Shown here in pieces: positions 1 to 8,466 of a DNA stretch of 32,043 bases. Made by a program: the position numbers and the translations under genes. How positions within the stretch are numbered: the stretch's first letter is position 1; each line of letters begins with the position of its first letter. The stretch spans positions 1-32,043 of the forward strand of contig MHEK01000010.1 of assembly GCA_001803795.1 (NCBI GenBank). The letters are read 5' to 3'. The notes under the pieces are model-generated. The model saw nothing but the letters and a program-made list of their open reading frames with translations, did no database searches and was not told where the DNA came from. This stretch comes from Nitrospirae bacterium RBG_16_64_22 (GTDB lineage: Bacteria; Nitrospirota; RBG-16-64-22).

Positions 1-1144
1 GCCTCACGGCGACGATCACGTTCGGGAAGGGGAGGATGTTGAACACATCCCCCCGGGTCAGAGTCCCGGCGGGGATCAGGCGGTTCCCGCGGATTCCGCC
101 GCCGTTCATGAGAGCGACGTCGGCGCTCGTCCTCGTTCGCATGATGTCCGCGATCAGGTTCCCCAGGTTGGTCTCCCGCGTCCGGACGATTTCCGTCCGG
201 GCGTCGAGGGGGACAGCCGTCCGGGCGAGCGGCTGGTCCAGTTCCCGGCGGAAGCGGTCGAGGTAGGAATCGCGAAGGGTCGCCGTCTCGGCGTCCTCCG
301 GAACGGCGCCATCGACGGGGATCAGCCGGTCCCGCCGTCCAGTGACCCGGCCGCCGTTTTCCACCGTCACGACCACTTCGCCCAGCAAACGGGCGTCCGA
401 TCCCGCCTTGAGAATCAGCACGCCGTTCACCTCCCGGCGGATCGGCTCGTGCTCGTGCCCTCCCAGGATCACGTTGATTCCGGGGACCTCGCGGGCGAGC
501 TTCTCGTCCGCGGCAACCTCCAGGTGCGTAACCGCGACGATGACGGAGGCGCCTTGCTGTTTCAGTTCGGCGACGGCCAGGCGGGCGGCGTCGAACGGAT
601 CCCGGAACTCCACCTGCTGAGAGGGAGAGGACATGATGGCGGTCTCCGGGAGCGTGAGGCCGAAAATTCCGACCTTCGTGCCACGGACGTCCCGAACGAT
701 CCAGGGAACGGCGCCGCCGAAGGGTTTTCCGGTTGCCTGGTCATAGACGTTCGACGAGACCCACGAGAAGCGCGACTCCTTCATGCGTAGTCTCAGAGTC
801 GCGTCGCCGAAGTCGAATTCGTGGTTTCCGAACGTCGCGGCCGTGAGGCCCAGGGCGTTGTAGGCCCCGACCATTTGCTCGCCGCGGAGGAAGATCGACT
901 CAACCGACGGAGAGATGAAGTCGCCCGCGTGGAGGAAGAGAGTCTCCGGGTCCTTGGCCCGGATCTTCTTGAGGAGCGTCCCCAGCCGGGCGATCCCCCC
1001 GCGCTTCCCCCCGTCGACCGCGTCGATCGTGTAATGGTCGTTGATGAGAAGAAGGGTGACTCGGCTCTCTTCGTCGGCCGGCGCCGGGAGGGGGAAAAGG
1101 ACCATGCCGGCAAGCAGGGCGAGGAGCCGAATTCTTCGAGCCAT
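1..1144 (-). CDS. Bifunctional metallophosphatase / 5'-nucleotidase (UshA/YfkN-like), secreted; C-terminus beyond the left edge
   Basis: Manual reverse-strand translation from ATG at 1144: MARRIRLLALLAGMVLFPLPAPADEESRVTLLLINDHYTIDAVDGGKRGG...HAGDFISPS...TFGNHEFDFGDA...ILGGHEHEP; signal peptide plus metallophosphatase motifs (GDF, GNHEFD, GGHEH). Absent from the ORF track because it has no stop in the window. Confidence 0.9.
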   Translation of the reverse strand, partial: MARRIRLLALLAGMVLFPLPAPADEESRVTLLLINDHYTIDAVDGGKRGGIARLGTLLKKIRAKDPETLFLHAGDFISPSVESIFLRGEQMVGAYNALGLTAATFGNHEFDFGDATLRLRMKESRFSWVSSNVYDQATGKPFGGAVPWIVRDVRGTKVGIFGLTLPETAIMSSPSQQVEFRDPFDAARLAVAELKQQGASVIVAVTHLEVAADEKLAREVPGINVILGGHEHEPIRREVNGVLILKAGSDARLLGEVVVTVENGGRVTGRRDRLIPVDGAVPEDAETATLRDSYLDRFRRELDQPLARTAVPLDARTEIVRTRETNLGNLIADIMRTRTSADVALMNGGGIRGNRLIPAGTLTRGDVFNILPFPNVIVAVR

Positions 1145-1297
1145 GAATGGACCTCCGGGCGTTGGGGACGAGGCTGAAGGATATCATATCAAGGTGCACC
1201 GTTGGGCGGATTGTCCAAGTCTCTCAATGAGTTGCCTGCGAAACGGGGGGCAGGGGGGCGGGTGGGAGGCATGGCGCCTGGGGGCGGCGACGACCCC

Positions 1298-1326
1298 TTG
1301 CTTTTCGTAAGGGCCGGTATTAAATA
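1298..1326 (+). promoter_or_regulatory. Candidate sigma70-type promoter (TTGCTT-N17-TAAATA) for the structured RNA at 1333-1430
   Basis: TTGCTT at 1298-1303, 17-nt spacer, TAAATA at 1321-1326; predicted TSS ~1333 coincides with the start of the closing stem. Confidence 0.5.
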
Positions 1327-1332
1327 GGGGTT

Positions 1333-1430
1333 GGAGCCACGAAGCGTCAAGGACGTAAGTGCGGAAGGCCGTCGGGTCTCTGTAATCAGCGACCGAGCGG
1401 TTCATCCAGCGTCGTGGCTCTTTTCTTTTT
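1333..1430 (+). ncRNA. Candidate standalone structured small RNA (unknown family) with long-range closing stem and U-rich 3' tail
   Basis: GAGCCACGA (1334-1342) is exactly complementary to TCGTGGCTC (1412-1420), followed by TTTTCTTTTT (1421-1430); no convincing CDS; promoter-like signal immediately upstream. Confidence 0.5.
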
Positions 1431-1489
1431 CCGTCCGAACTACTTGTTGTCCCTCGCGTACGGCCGCATGTCTCCCAAGATCACTCGGA

Positions 1490-1519
1490 TTGACACCCAA
1501 CGGGATCGCATGTTATCTT
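1490..1519 (+). promoter_or_regulatory. Candidate promoter (TTGACA, 17-18 nt spacer, TG-T-TATCTT extended -10) for the btuFCD riboswitch transcript
   Basis: TTGACA 1490-1495; TGTTATCTT 1511-1519; predicted TSS ~1525, just upstream of the riboswitch. Confidence 0.55.
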
Positions 1520-1540
1520 CCGCCCCTCAACAAGAGTTCC

Positions 1541-1722
1541 CGGGTGGCCGCGTGGTTTGCGCGGCCTAAAGGGAATCCCGTGAGAATCGGGAGCGGGACC
1601 GCCACTGTAACCCCGATTCGCCAGATGGCGAATCAAAGCCCTCAGCCAGGAAGCCACTGTCTCGAGCCTGTCTCGGGATGGGAAGGCGGCTGGGGGTCGG
1701 GGAAGCCAGGAGACCGGCCCGG
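1541..1722 (+). promoter_or_regulatory. Cobalamin (adenosylcobalamin) riboswitch
   Basis: Core signatures in order: GGGAATCCCGTGAGAATCGGGAGCGGGACCGCCACTGTAA ... AAGCCACTGTCTC ... GGGATGGGAAGGCGGC ... GAAGCCAGGAGACCGGCC; directly upstream of btuF. Confidence 0.95.
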
Positions 1723-1764
1723 GAACTCCTCACAGACTCTTCGGACAAGGGAGAGTGAGGAGAA

Positions 1765-2727
1765 ATGCCAGAGATGAAGTCCATCCGGGCCGCCCTCCGG
1801 CGGTTCGTTCGCCGGTCTTCCCCTTTTTTCCCCGGTCGTTTCCGACACATTCTTCTCCTGCCGGTATCGTTCCTCGTTCTTGGGGTTCATGCCCATGCCG
1901 GGACGTTCACGGACGCGCTGGGCCGCAAGGTCGATCTTCCCGACTCTCCGCGCCGGATCGTTTCCCTCGCCCCTCACCTGACTGAGATCCTCTTCGCCAT
2001 CGGAGCCGGTGACAGCGTCGTGGGCGTCACGTCCTTCTGCGACTACCCGGAGGCGGCCCGGCGCGTTCCACGGATCGGCGGCTTCTCCGATCCCTCGATC
2101 GAGCTTGTCCTGGCCGCGCGGCCGGACGTCGTGATCGCGACGCTCGTCGGAAACCGGCGCGAAAGCGTCGAAGAGCTGATCCGGCTCGGTCTTCCGGTCT
2201 ACGTCTCGGGAGCGGAGGCGATCGGCGAGATTCCCCGAGAGGTCCGCCGGATCGGAGCGGTCGCCGGGCGGGCCGAAGGGGCCGAGTCCGCGGCCCGCCG
2301 GATGGAAGGAGCGCTTGCGGAGATCGCCCGCAGGACGGCCGGACGTCGCCGCGTTGCCGTGTACTACCAGCTTTGGGACCAGCCGCTCATGACCGTCTCG
2401 GACGGAAGCTTCATCCACGATGCGATCCGTCTCGCCGGGGGGAGGAACGTCTTCGCCGGGCTCAGCGTTGCGAATCCGCGCGTGAGCCTTGAGGCCGTGG
2501 CGGCCGCGAAACCGGAGGTGATGATTCTCTCGGGGATGGGGAAAGAGGGCGCCGGGCTCGCGTCCCGGTGGTCCCGGTTTGCGATGATTCCCGCCGTGGC
2601 TGGGGGGAGGATTCACATCATGAACTCCGACCTCCTGCACCGTCCCGGCCCGCGGGTCATCGAGGGCGTCGAGCAGTTGTCCCGCTGGATTCATCCGGAC
2701 GCATTTTCCGAGAGGCCGGGACGATGA
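1765..2727 (+). CDS. btuF: Cobalamin ABC transporter substrate-binding protein (BtuF-like)
   Basis: 320 aa; PRRIVSLAPHLTEILFAIGAGDSVVGVTSFCDYPEAARRVPRIGGFSDPSIELVLAARPDVVIA; downstream of a cobalamin riboswitch and overlapping a permease gene. Confidence 0.93.
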   Translation: MPEMKSIRAALRRFVRRSSPFFPGRFRHILLLPVSFLVLGVHAHAGTFTDALGRKVDLPDSPRRIVSLAPHLTEILFAIGAGDSVVGVTSFCDYPEAARRVPRIGGFSDPSIELVLAARPDVVIATLVGNRRESVEELIRLGLPVYVSGAEAIGEIPREVRRIGAVAGRAEGAESAARRMEGALAEIARRTAGRRRVAVYYQLWDQPLMTVSDGSFIHDAIRLAGGRNVFAGLSVANPRVSLEAVAAAKPEVMILSGMGKEGAGLASRWSRFAMIPAVAGGRIHIMNSDLLHRPGPRVIEGVEQLSRWIHPDAFSERPGR

Positions 2728-3701
2728 GCCGGATCGTCTTCTGGATTGCGGCCGTCCTCTCTCTCTTCGTCGCGGTGCTGTCGGGTACTCTCGCGGGTTC
2801 GGTTCCGGTGGGCGCGGAGGATCTCGCGGCCCTGCTCGGCGGGGAGTCCGGCGATCCGGTGGCGGCCACGATCCTTCGCGAGGTCCGCCTCCCGCGCGTC
2901 GCTCGGGCCGCCCTTGTGGGCGGAATGCTCTCCGTGGCCGGCGCTGTGTTCCAGGTCCTCCTCCGAAATCCGCTCGCCGATCCTTACGTCCTCGGCGTCT
3001 CGGGGGGGGCGGCCGTGGGCGCGATCGCCGTCGTTCTGGCCGGCGCGGGTTCCGGTTGGACGATGGCGGGCGGATCGCTGGCCGGCGCGCTTTTCACCGT
3101 GGCCGTCGTGTTCCTTCTCGCCGGCGCCCGGCGGGGGGCGGGCGGGGACCGTCTTCTTCTTACGGGCGTCGTTCTCGCGAGCTTCTGGGGGGCGCTGGTG
3201 GCGCTGTTCCTCTCTGTGAGCCAGAACGAGCGGCTTCGCTCGGTCCTCTTCTGGCTGATGGGCGACCTGGGACAGACTGGCGCGCTCGCGGGGACGGCGG
3301 CAGCCTTCGTTGCCGGACTGGCGGGGCTCCTCGTTCTCGGGCGATCGATGGACGCCCTGACGTACGGGGACCGTCACGCGATGGGCCTCGGCGTCGCCGT
3401 CCGCGAGGTCCGGGCGGTGTTGTATGTCGCAGGCTCTCTTCTGACGGCTGTCGCCGTATCCGCCGCCGGGACGATCGGCTTCGTCGGCCTGATCGTCCCT
3501 CACGCCGTCCGCCTCTTCGGCGTTCGGAGCCACCGGGAACTGGTCCCGGCGTCGGCTGTGGCGGGAGCGGCTTTCCTGGTTCTGGCGGACACGGCGGCCC
3601 GTACGATCATGTCACCCATCGAACTGCCGGTGGGCGTCGTCACGGCTTTTCTCGGGGCGCCGTTCTTTCTCTGGCTCCTGCGCCGGGAGAAGAAGTCGTG
3701 A
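2724..3701 (+). CDS. btuC: Cobalamin/iron-siderophore ABC transporter permease (FecCD/BtuC family)
   Basis: ATGA overlap with btuF; MSRIVFWIAAVLSLF...LRNPLADPYVLGVSGGAAVGA...GTIGFVGLIVPHAVRLFG...PVGVVTAFLGAPFFLWLLRR. Confidence 0.93.
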   Translation: MSRIVFWIAAVLSLFVAVLSGTLAGSVPVGAEDLAALLGGESGDPVAATILREVRLPRVARAALVGGMLSVAGAVFQVLLRNPLADPYVLGVSGGAAVGAIAVVLAGAGSGWTMAGGSLAGALFTVAVVFLLAGARRGAGGDRLLLTGVVLASFWGALVALFLSVSQNERLRSVLFWLMGDLGQTGALAGTAAAFVAGLAGLLVLGRSMDALTYGDRHAMGLGVAVREVRAVLYVAGSLLTAVAVSAAGTIGFVGLIVPHAVRLFGVRSHRELVPASAVAGAAFLVLADTAARTIMSPIELPVGVVTAFLGAPFFLWLLRREKKS

Positions 3702-4501
3702 CGGGGATTCGGTCGAGCGAGGAAGGACTCGCTCTCCGGCGCGCGTCGTTCTCTTACGGCCCCGAACGCCTGGGAGTCGGCGTTCGGGACATCGACTGGG
3801 CGGTCCCGCCGGGGGAGGTCGCGGCCGTCGTGGGGCCGAATGGAGCGGGGAAGAGCACGCTCATCGCGCTCGCGTCGGGGTGGCTGAGGCCCGCGGAAGG
3901 CGCCGTCACTTGGCGGGGGAGACCGCCCGGAACGCCGTCCGCCCGCGCCTGGGCGAGGGAGGTCGCCGTCGTCTGGCAGGAGGTTCCTGCGGATGTCCCG
4001 TTCTCCGTCCGGGAGACCGTGGCGATGGGCCGGCTCCCCCACGGCGACGAATCGAGCCCCGAGGGAGTGCGAATCGTGGAAGGAGCGATGGACGAGACGG
4101 ACATCCGGCATCTCGCCGATCGGCCCGTCTCTTCGCTCTCCGGCGGCGAGCGGCAAAGGGTCTACATCGCCAGGGCGCTGGCTCAGGCGCCTTCGCTCCT
4201 CATCCTGGATGAGCCGACGGCGCATCTGGATCTCTCCCACCAGGCAAAGGCCGCCGAGGTCGTCCGGAACCTCGCCGCGAGGGGGGCCGCGGTCGTGTGG
4301 GCCGCGCACGATCTGAACGCCGTGGCTGACGCGGCCGACCGCGTGCTGGTTTTGAAGGACGGGCGGGTCAGGGCCGAGGGGGAGGCATCGCTCGTGTTCA
4401 CGGAGGAGGTTCTTTCCGACGTTTACAACTGCCGGGTCCGCGTGTTTCCCGATCCGGCCAACGGGAGGCCGCGGGTGTTCCCGGAAGGCGTGGGGAATTG
4501 A
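3698..4501 (+). CDS. btuD: Cobalamin/iron-siderophore ABC transporter ATP-binding protein
   Basis: GTG start overlapping the btuC stop (GTGA); Walker A GPNGAGKSTL, signature SSLSGGERQRVYIARALAQ, Walker B LLILDEPTAHLDL. Confidence 0.92.
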   Translation: MTGIRSSEEGLALRRASFSYGPERLGVGVRDIDWAVPPGEVAAVVGPNGAGKSTLIALASGWLRPAEGAVTWRGRPPGTPSARAWAREVAVVWQEVPADVPFSVRETVAMGRLPHGDESSPEGVRIVEGAMDETDIRHLADRPVSSLSGGERQRVYIARALAQAPSLLILDEPTAHLDLSHQAKAAEVVRNLAARGAAVVWAAHDLNAVADAADRVLVLKDGRVRAEGEASLVFTEEVLSDVYNCRVRVFPDPANGRPRVFPEGVGN

Positions 4502-4574
4502 AAAGTGAAAATTGATAATTGGAAATTTCAAAATTGACGGGGCTGGGGCCAATGAACCTAGAAAAAGCAGTTGA

Positions 4575-4734
4575 ACCGCGGAGCACGCAGAGAACGCAAA
4601 GGAGTCCCATGGATTGGAAGACACATCAACCTCTTCGTTCTCTGCACCAGGCAGGTGAGCATCAAAACCGCCTGAAAAGGTGTTCCTCCCCCGATCGGAT
4701 CGGGGTCCTCTGCGGTGAGTGAACTGCGGTTTTT
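4575..4734. repeat. Short-unit degenerate repeat element with inverted ends (9-nt ACGCAGAGA-like units on the left, complementary TCCTCTGCGG...CTGCGGTTT on the right)
   Basis: Left: ACCGCGGAG CACGCAGAG AACGCAAAG (4575-4601); right: GTCCTCTGCGGTGAGTGAACTGCGGTTTT (~4706-4734), the reverse complement of the same motif. Confidence 0.6.
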
Positions 4735-4737
4735 AGG

Positions 4738-6219
4738 ATGAAACGAAAAGTCCGCGGCTTCATGATCCAGGGGACGGCGTCCTCCGTCGGCAAGTCCCTG
4801 ATCGTCGCGGGAATCTGCCGGGCGCTCAGGCGGGAGGGGTTCGACGTCGCGCCGTTCAAGCCGCAGAACATGAGCAACAACGCCGCCGTTTGCGCGTGCG
4901 GCGGGGAGATCGGCCGAGCCCAGGCGCTCCAGGCCCGCGCCGCCGGTCTTGAGCCGACCGTTGACATGAACCCCGTTCTCCTCAAGCCGGAAGGAAACGA
5001 GGGATCGCAGGTGATCGTCCAGGGGCGGCCGTGGGGAAAGGTGGACGGCGGGAACTTCCTCCAGGTGAGAGCGGCGCTCAAAGACGCGGTCATGGAGAGC
5101 TTCAGGCGGCTGGCGGAACAGCACGACGTCATCATCGTGGAGGGGGCCGGGAGCCCGGCCGAGATCAACCTGCGGGAGGGCGATATTGCGAACATGGGAT
5201 TCGCGGAGACGGCCGATTGTCCGGTCGTCCTCGTGGGCGACGTGGACAAGGGGGGCGTGTTCGCGTCCCTCGTCGGGACGCTCGCCCTTCTCTCGGACGC
5301 CGAGCGGGCGCGGATCAAGGGATTCCTCATCAACAAATTCCGGGGAACGCGCGCGCTCCTGGATCCGGGGCTCCGTGAGTTGGAGCGGCGCGCGGGGAAA
5401 CCCGTTCTGGGCGTCCTCCCCTTTCTTCCCGAACTGCGTCTTCCCGAGGAGGACGGATTTTTCCTTTGCGGGACACGGTGGCCGGAAGGAGCCAAGGTGC
5501 GAATCGGCGTCTTGGCGCTTCCGCATCTGTCCAACGCGAGCGACTTCGATCCGCTGAGGAGCGAACCGGGCGTCGGCGTTCGTTTCCTTTTCCATCCACG
5601 GGACGTCGAGGAATGCGGCGCTGTGGTTCTCCCCGGGACCAAGAACACGATCGCCGACCTGATTCGCCTCCACGAGACGGGGATGGCACAGGCGGTCCGG
5701 TCTTTCGCTCTCTCCGGGGGAGCGGTCGCGGGGATCTGCGGCGGGTACCAGATGATGGGCGAGCGCGTCCTGGATCCGGACGGCGTCGAGTCGTCCCTCG
5801 CGGGGGCGCCGGGTCTCGGGCTTCTTCCCGTCGAGACGGTCCTTTCGCGCGAGAAGGTGACGACGGAGGCGTGGGGTATGACGATTCAGGGATATCCGGT
5901 AGGCGGGTACGAAATCCACGCCGGCCGGACAGCTCGCGTTGACGGGGGCCGCTGGTTCTCCCGGCTGACCCGCCGGACGACGGGCGAGGTCGTCGAGGAC
6001 GGCTGTGCGGTCGAAGGGGGGCGCATCTGGGGGACCTATCTCCACGGCGTTTTCGATTCGGATGGTTTCCGCCGGCCGTGGCTGAACGGTTTGGGGGCCG
6101 ATCTGTCGGGCGTTCTCGCGATCGTGCGGGATCCCGTGGAGGAGGGGCTGGATGTCCTGGCGGACGCGCTGGTCCGCGGGACGGAGTGGACCGCCTTGAA
6201 GGAGGTGATGGGCTTGTGA
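4738..6219 (+). CDS. cobQ: Cobyric acid synthase (CobQ/CbiP)
   Basis: 493 aa; MIQGTASSVGKSLIVAGICRALRREGFDVAPFKPQNMSNNAAVCACGGEIGRAQALQARAAGLEPTVDMNPVLLKPEGNEGSQVIVQGRPWG; C-terminal GATase domain GAVAGICGGYQMMG and GTYLHGVFD. Confidence 0.97.
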   Translation: MKRKVRGFMIQGTASSVGKSLIVAGICRALRREGFDVAPFKPQNMSNNAAVCACGGEIGRAQALQARAAGLEPTVDMNPVLLKPEGNEGSQVIVQGRPWGKVDGGNFLQVRAALKDAVMESFRRLAEQHDVIIVEGAGSPAEINLREGDIANMGFAETADCPVVLVGDVDKGGVFASLVGTLALLSDAERARIKGFLINKFRGTRALLDPGLRELERRAGKPVLGVLPFLPELRLPEEDGFFLCGTRWPEGAKVRIGVLALPHLSNASDFDPLRSEPGVGVRFLFHPRDVEECGAVVLPGTKNTIADLIRLHETGMAQAVRSFALSGGAVAGICGGYQMMGERVLDPDGVESSLAGAPGLGLLPVETVLSREKVTTEAWGMTIQGYPVGGYEIHAGRTARVDGGRWFSRLTRRTTGEVVEDGCAVEGGRIWGTYLHGVFDSDGFRRPWLNGLGADLSGVLAIVRDPVEEGLDVLADALVRGTEWTALKEVMGL

Positions 6220-6257
6220 GATGACAGAGTCGCTTGCGTGCGAAAAGAATTTTCCGG

Positions 6258-6428
6258 CGTGGGACGCCCCGGTCATTCGGGGCGGTCCCTGGGAATCCCG
6301 TTAGATTCGGGAGCTGCCGCGCAACTGTGATCGGGACGAAACCCGGCGAAGCCACTATCTCACCCTTGATGGGGAGACGGGAAGGGCCGGGGAGTAGGTT
6401 CGGACCGCGAGCCAGGAGACCGGCGCCG
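6258..6428 (+). promoter_or_regulatory. Cobalamin riboswitch (second copy)
   Basis: CCCTGGGAATCCCGTTAGATTCGGGAGCTGCCGCGCAACTGTGA ... GAAGCCACTATCTC ... GGGAAGGGCCGGGG ... GCGAGCCAGGAGACCGGC; upstream of a TonB-dependent receptor. Confidence 0.95.
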
Positions 6429-6474
6429 GAGGAAGCCACCCGTTCCTTCGCGTGAAGGAGAAAGGACGATATTC

Positions 6475-8385
6475 ATGGTCTGGAAGATTCTTCTCGTTGT
6501 TCTTGGTCTGGTCAGCATCGTTGTTCCCCGAATCTCGACGGCCGAGGAGCCCGTCAGGGCCGGCGAGGTGGTCGTGACGGCGTCCCGGATCGAGGAGCCC
6601 GCGGAGGCCGCCGCGTCATCGATCACCGTGATCACGCGGAAAGAGATCGAACAGAAGCAGTACCGGACGGTCTTCGACGCCCTGCGGGACGTCGCCGGCC
6701 TCGACGCTGTCCGGAGCGGCGGACCAGGGTCCCTCTCGAGCGTTTTCCTCCGCGGGACAAAGAGCGAACACACGCTTGTCCTCATTGACGGCGTGGAGGT
6801 GAACGATCCCGTCTCCGCGGGTCGGTCGTTCAACTTCGCCAATCTCTCGCTGGCCAACGTCGAACGGATCGAAGTCCTTCGCGGGCCGCAGAGCACGCTG
6901 TACGGGTCGGACTCGATGGGAGGCGTGATCAACGTCATCACCCGGAAGGGGAAGGGGCCGCTCTCCGGCGATGTGAGCGTTGAAGCGGGTTCCTTCAACA
7001 CGTTCCGGGAACGGCTCGGCCTGTCGGGGGGGACGGGAAAGGCACATTACGCCTTCGGTTTCGACCGGCTGGATTCGGCCGGGATCTCCGCCGCGGGCGA
7101 GAAGTACGGGAACACCGAGAAGGACGGAGTGCGAAACACGTCGTACTCCGGCCGGGCGGGATACAAACTTTCGGATCGCGCGGACGCGGAGATCGTCCTC
7201 CGCGGCCACGAAGCCCGAACCGAGATCGACGCGAAATCCGGCGCGGGGGGAGACGACCCGAACCGCGTGGCGACGAGCCGAATGTTCTCCGCGCTGGTCC
7301 GGGGGAACCTGGCTGTCCGCGACTGGTGGAACCAGGCGCTCTCGATTGGACGGGTCGAGAGCCGGTCCACGGATCACGATGATTTCGATTCCGTGCGGCC
7401 GTCCAACTGGCTCGACAGCCGGTTCGAAGGCCGAATGACGAAGGCCGACTGGCAGAACACGCTTCTTCTCGGCCAGGCTCATACGGTCGTGGGCGGGGTC
7501 GAGTGGGAGCAGGAGGGGGCGAACAGCGAGTACCGCTCCCTTTCGTCCTTCGGCTCTTACAACACGCGGTTTGACGATCGGACGGCGCGGACGTGGGGGA
7601 TCTATGCGCAGGAGAGGTGGACTCCAAGCCAGGCGCTCCAGGTCACGGCCGGCCTCCGCAGGGACGACCACGATCGCTTCGGGGGCGCGACGAGCGGCAA
7701 GGTCGCCGGGAGCGTTCTCGTGCCGGGGGCCGGAATGCGTCTGCGCGCCTCGTGGGGAACGGGATTCAAAGCGCCGTCTCTCTACCAGCTCTATTCGCAG
7801 TACGGGAGCGAAACCCTTCAGCCCGAGAAGAGCGCGAGCTATGAGGTCGGCCTGCGCCAGCCGCTCGCGGGTCCGGCGGGATGGGTTGACCTGGCCTACT
7901 TCCGGTCCCGGTTCCGGAACCTGATCGACTACGACTTCGGCACGTCCAAGTACGTGAACACCGGCCGGGCCAAGACCTCCGGGTTCGAGTTGGAGGCGGG
8001 GTACAAGCCCGCGAGCTTCCTCTCCCTCCTTGTCCGGGGAACGGTCCTCGACGCCACGGACGAGGCGACGGGCGAGCGCCTTATCCGGCGGGCGAGAAAC
8101 AGGGGGAGTCTCGCGGCGAGCTGGCTGGCGTCGCCCGATATCTCGGCAACGGCGTCGCTTGTTCGCGTGGGCAAGCGGGAGGACACGGACTTCTCGACCT
8201 ACCCGTCCACTCGGGTAAGGCTTCCGGCCTACACGCTGGTCAATCTGTCCGGCGAGTGGCGCGCGACGAAGAGCATCTCGCTCTTCGCGCGCGTCGAGAA
8301 CGTCTTCGACAAGGAGTACGAGGATGTCCTGGGGTACGGTACGCCCGGCCGGTCGTTCTACGCCGGCGTGCACGGAAGGTTCTAG
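6475..8385 (+). CDS. btuB: TonB-dependent receptor, BtuB-like vitamin B12 outer-membrane transporter
   Basis: 636 aa; signal peptide, GEVVVTASRIEEP TonB box region, plug LRGPQSTLYGSDSMGGVINVITRKG, C-terminal VENVFDKEYEDVLGYGTPGRSFYAGVHGRF; cobalamin riboswitch upstream. Confidence 0.93.
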   Translation: MVWKILLVVLGLVSIVVPRISTAEEPVRAGEVVVTASRIEEPAEAAASSITVITRKEIEQKQYRTVFDALRDVAGLDAVRSGGPGSLSSVFLRGTKSEHTLVLIDGVEVNDPVSAGRSFNFANLSLANVERIEVLRGPQSTLYGSDSMGGVINVITRKGKGPLSGDVSVEAGSFNTFRERLGLSGGTGKAHYAFGFDRLDSAGISAAGEKYGNTEKDGVRNTSYSGRAGYKLSDRADAEIVLRGHEARTEIDAKSGAGGDDPNRVATSRMFSALVRGNLAVRDWWNQALSIGRVESRSTDHDDFDSVRPSNWLDSRFEGRMTKADWQNTLLLGQAHTVVGGVEWEQEGANSEYRSLSSFGSYNTRFDDRTARTWGIYAQERWTPSQALQVTAGLRRDDHDRFGGATSGKVAGSVLVPGAGMRLRASWGTGFKAPSLYQLYSQYGSETLQPEKSASYEVGLRQPLAGPAGWVDLAYFRSRFRNLIDYDFGTSKYVNTGRAKTSGFELEAGYKPASFLSLLVRGTVLDATDEATGERLIRRARNRGSLAASWLASPDISATASLVRVGKREDTDFSTYPSTRVRLPAYTLVNLSGEWRATKSISLFARVENVFDKEYEDVLGYGTPGRSFYAGVHGRF

Positions 8386-8399
8386 AACCCGCCCGTAAA

Positions 8400-8430
8400 C
8401 CCCCTCTCCCCCGCGCTGGTGGAGAGGGGG
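8400..8430. repeat. REP-like palindromic element, copy 1 (intergenic)
   Basis: CCCCCTCTCC (8400-8409) / GGAGAGGGGG (8421-8430) stem followed by AAGGG; no T tract. Confidence 0.6.
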
Positions 8431-8466
8431 AAGGGCATTCGTTCGAAAGCGTACGGGAGTCGAGAC

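Noticed and set aside
1333-1430. SRP RNA (4.5S) identity because of the GCGGAAGGCC string and long closing stem
   Set aside because: The flanking conserved SRP helix-8 bases (e.g. AGCAG on the 3' side) are missing and the GGAA segment does not form the expected stem.
3056-3697. N-terminal 214-aa extension of the btuD ORF (3056..4501)
   Set aside because: Overlaps btuC in another frame with low-complexity R/G-rich sequence; the GTG at 3698 gives a normal ABC ATPase N-terminus.
4558-6276. 572-aa - strand ORF antisense to cobQ (and similar long antisense ORFs at 6616-8508, 9876-11795, 15416-17299, 29389-30717)
   Set aside because: Long shadow ORFs expected in GC-rich DNA; their proteins are low-complexity R/P/G/D/E-rich and lie opposite strongly recognisable genes.
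8400-8430. Intrinsic terminator after btuB
   Set aside because: Strong stem but no U tract; a related palindrome occurs inside the next CDS, so a repeat element is the better explanation.
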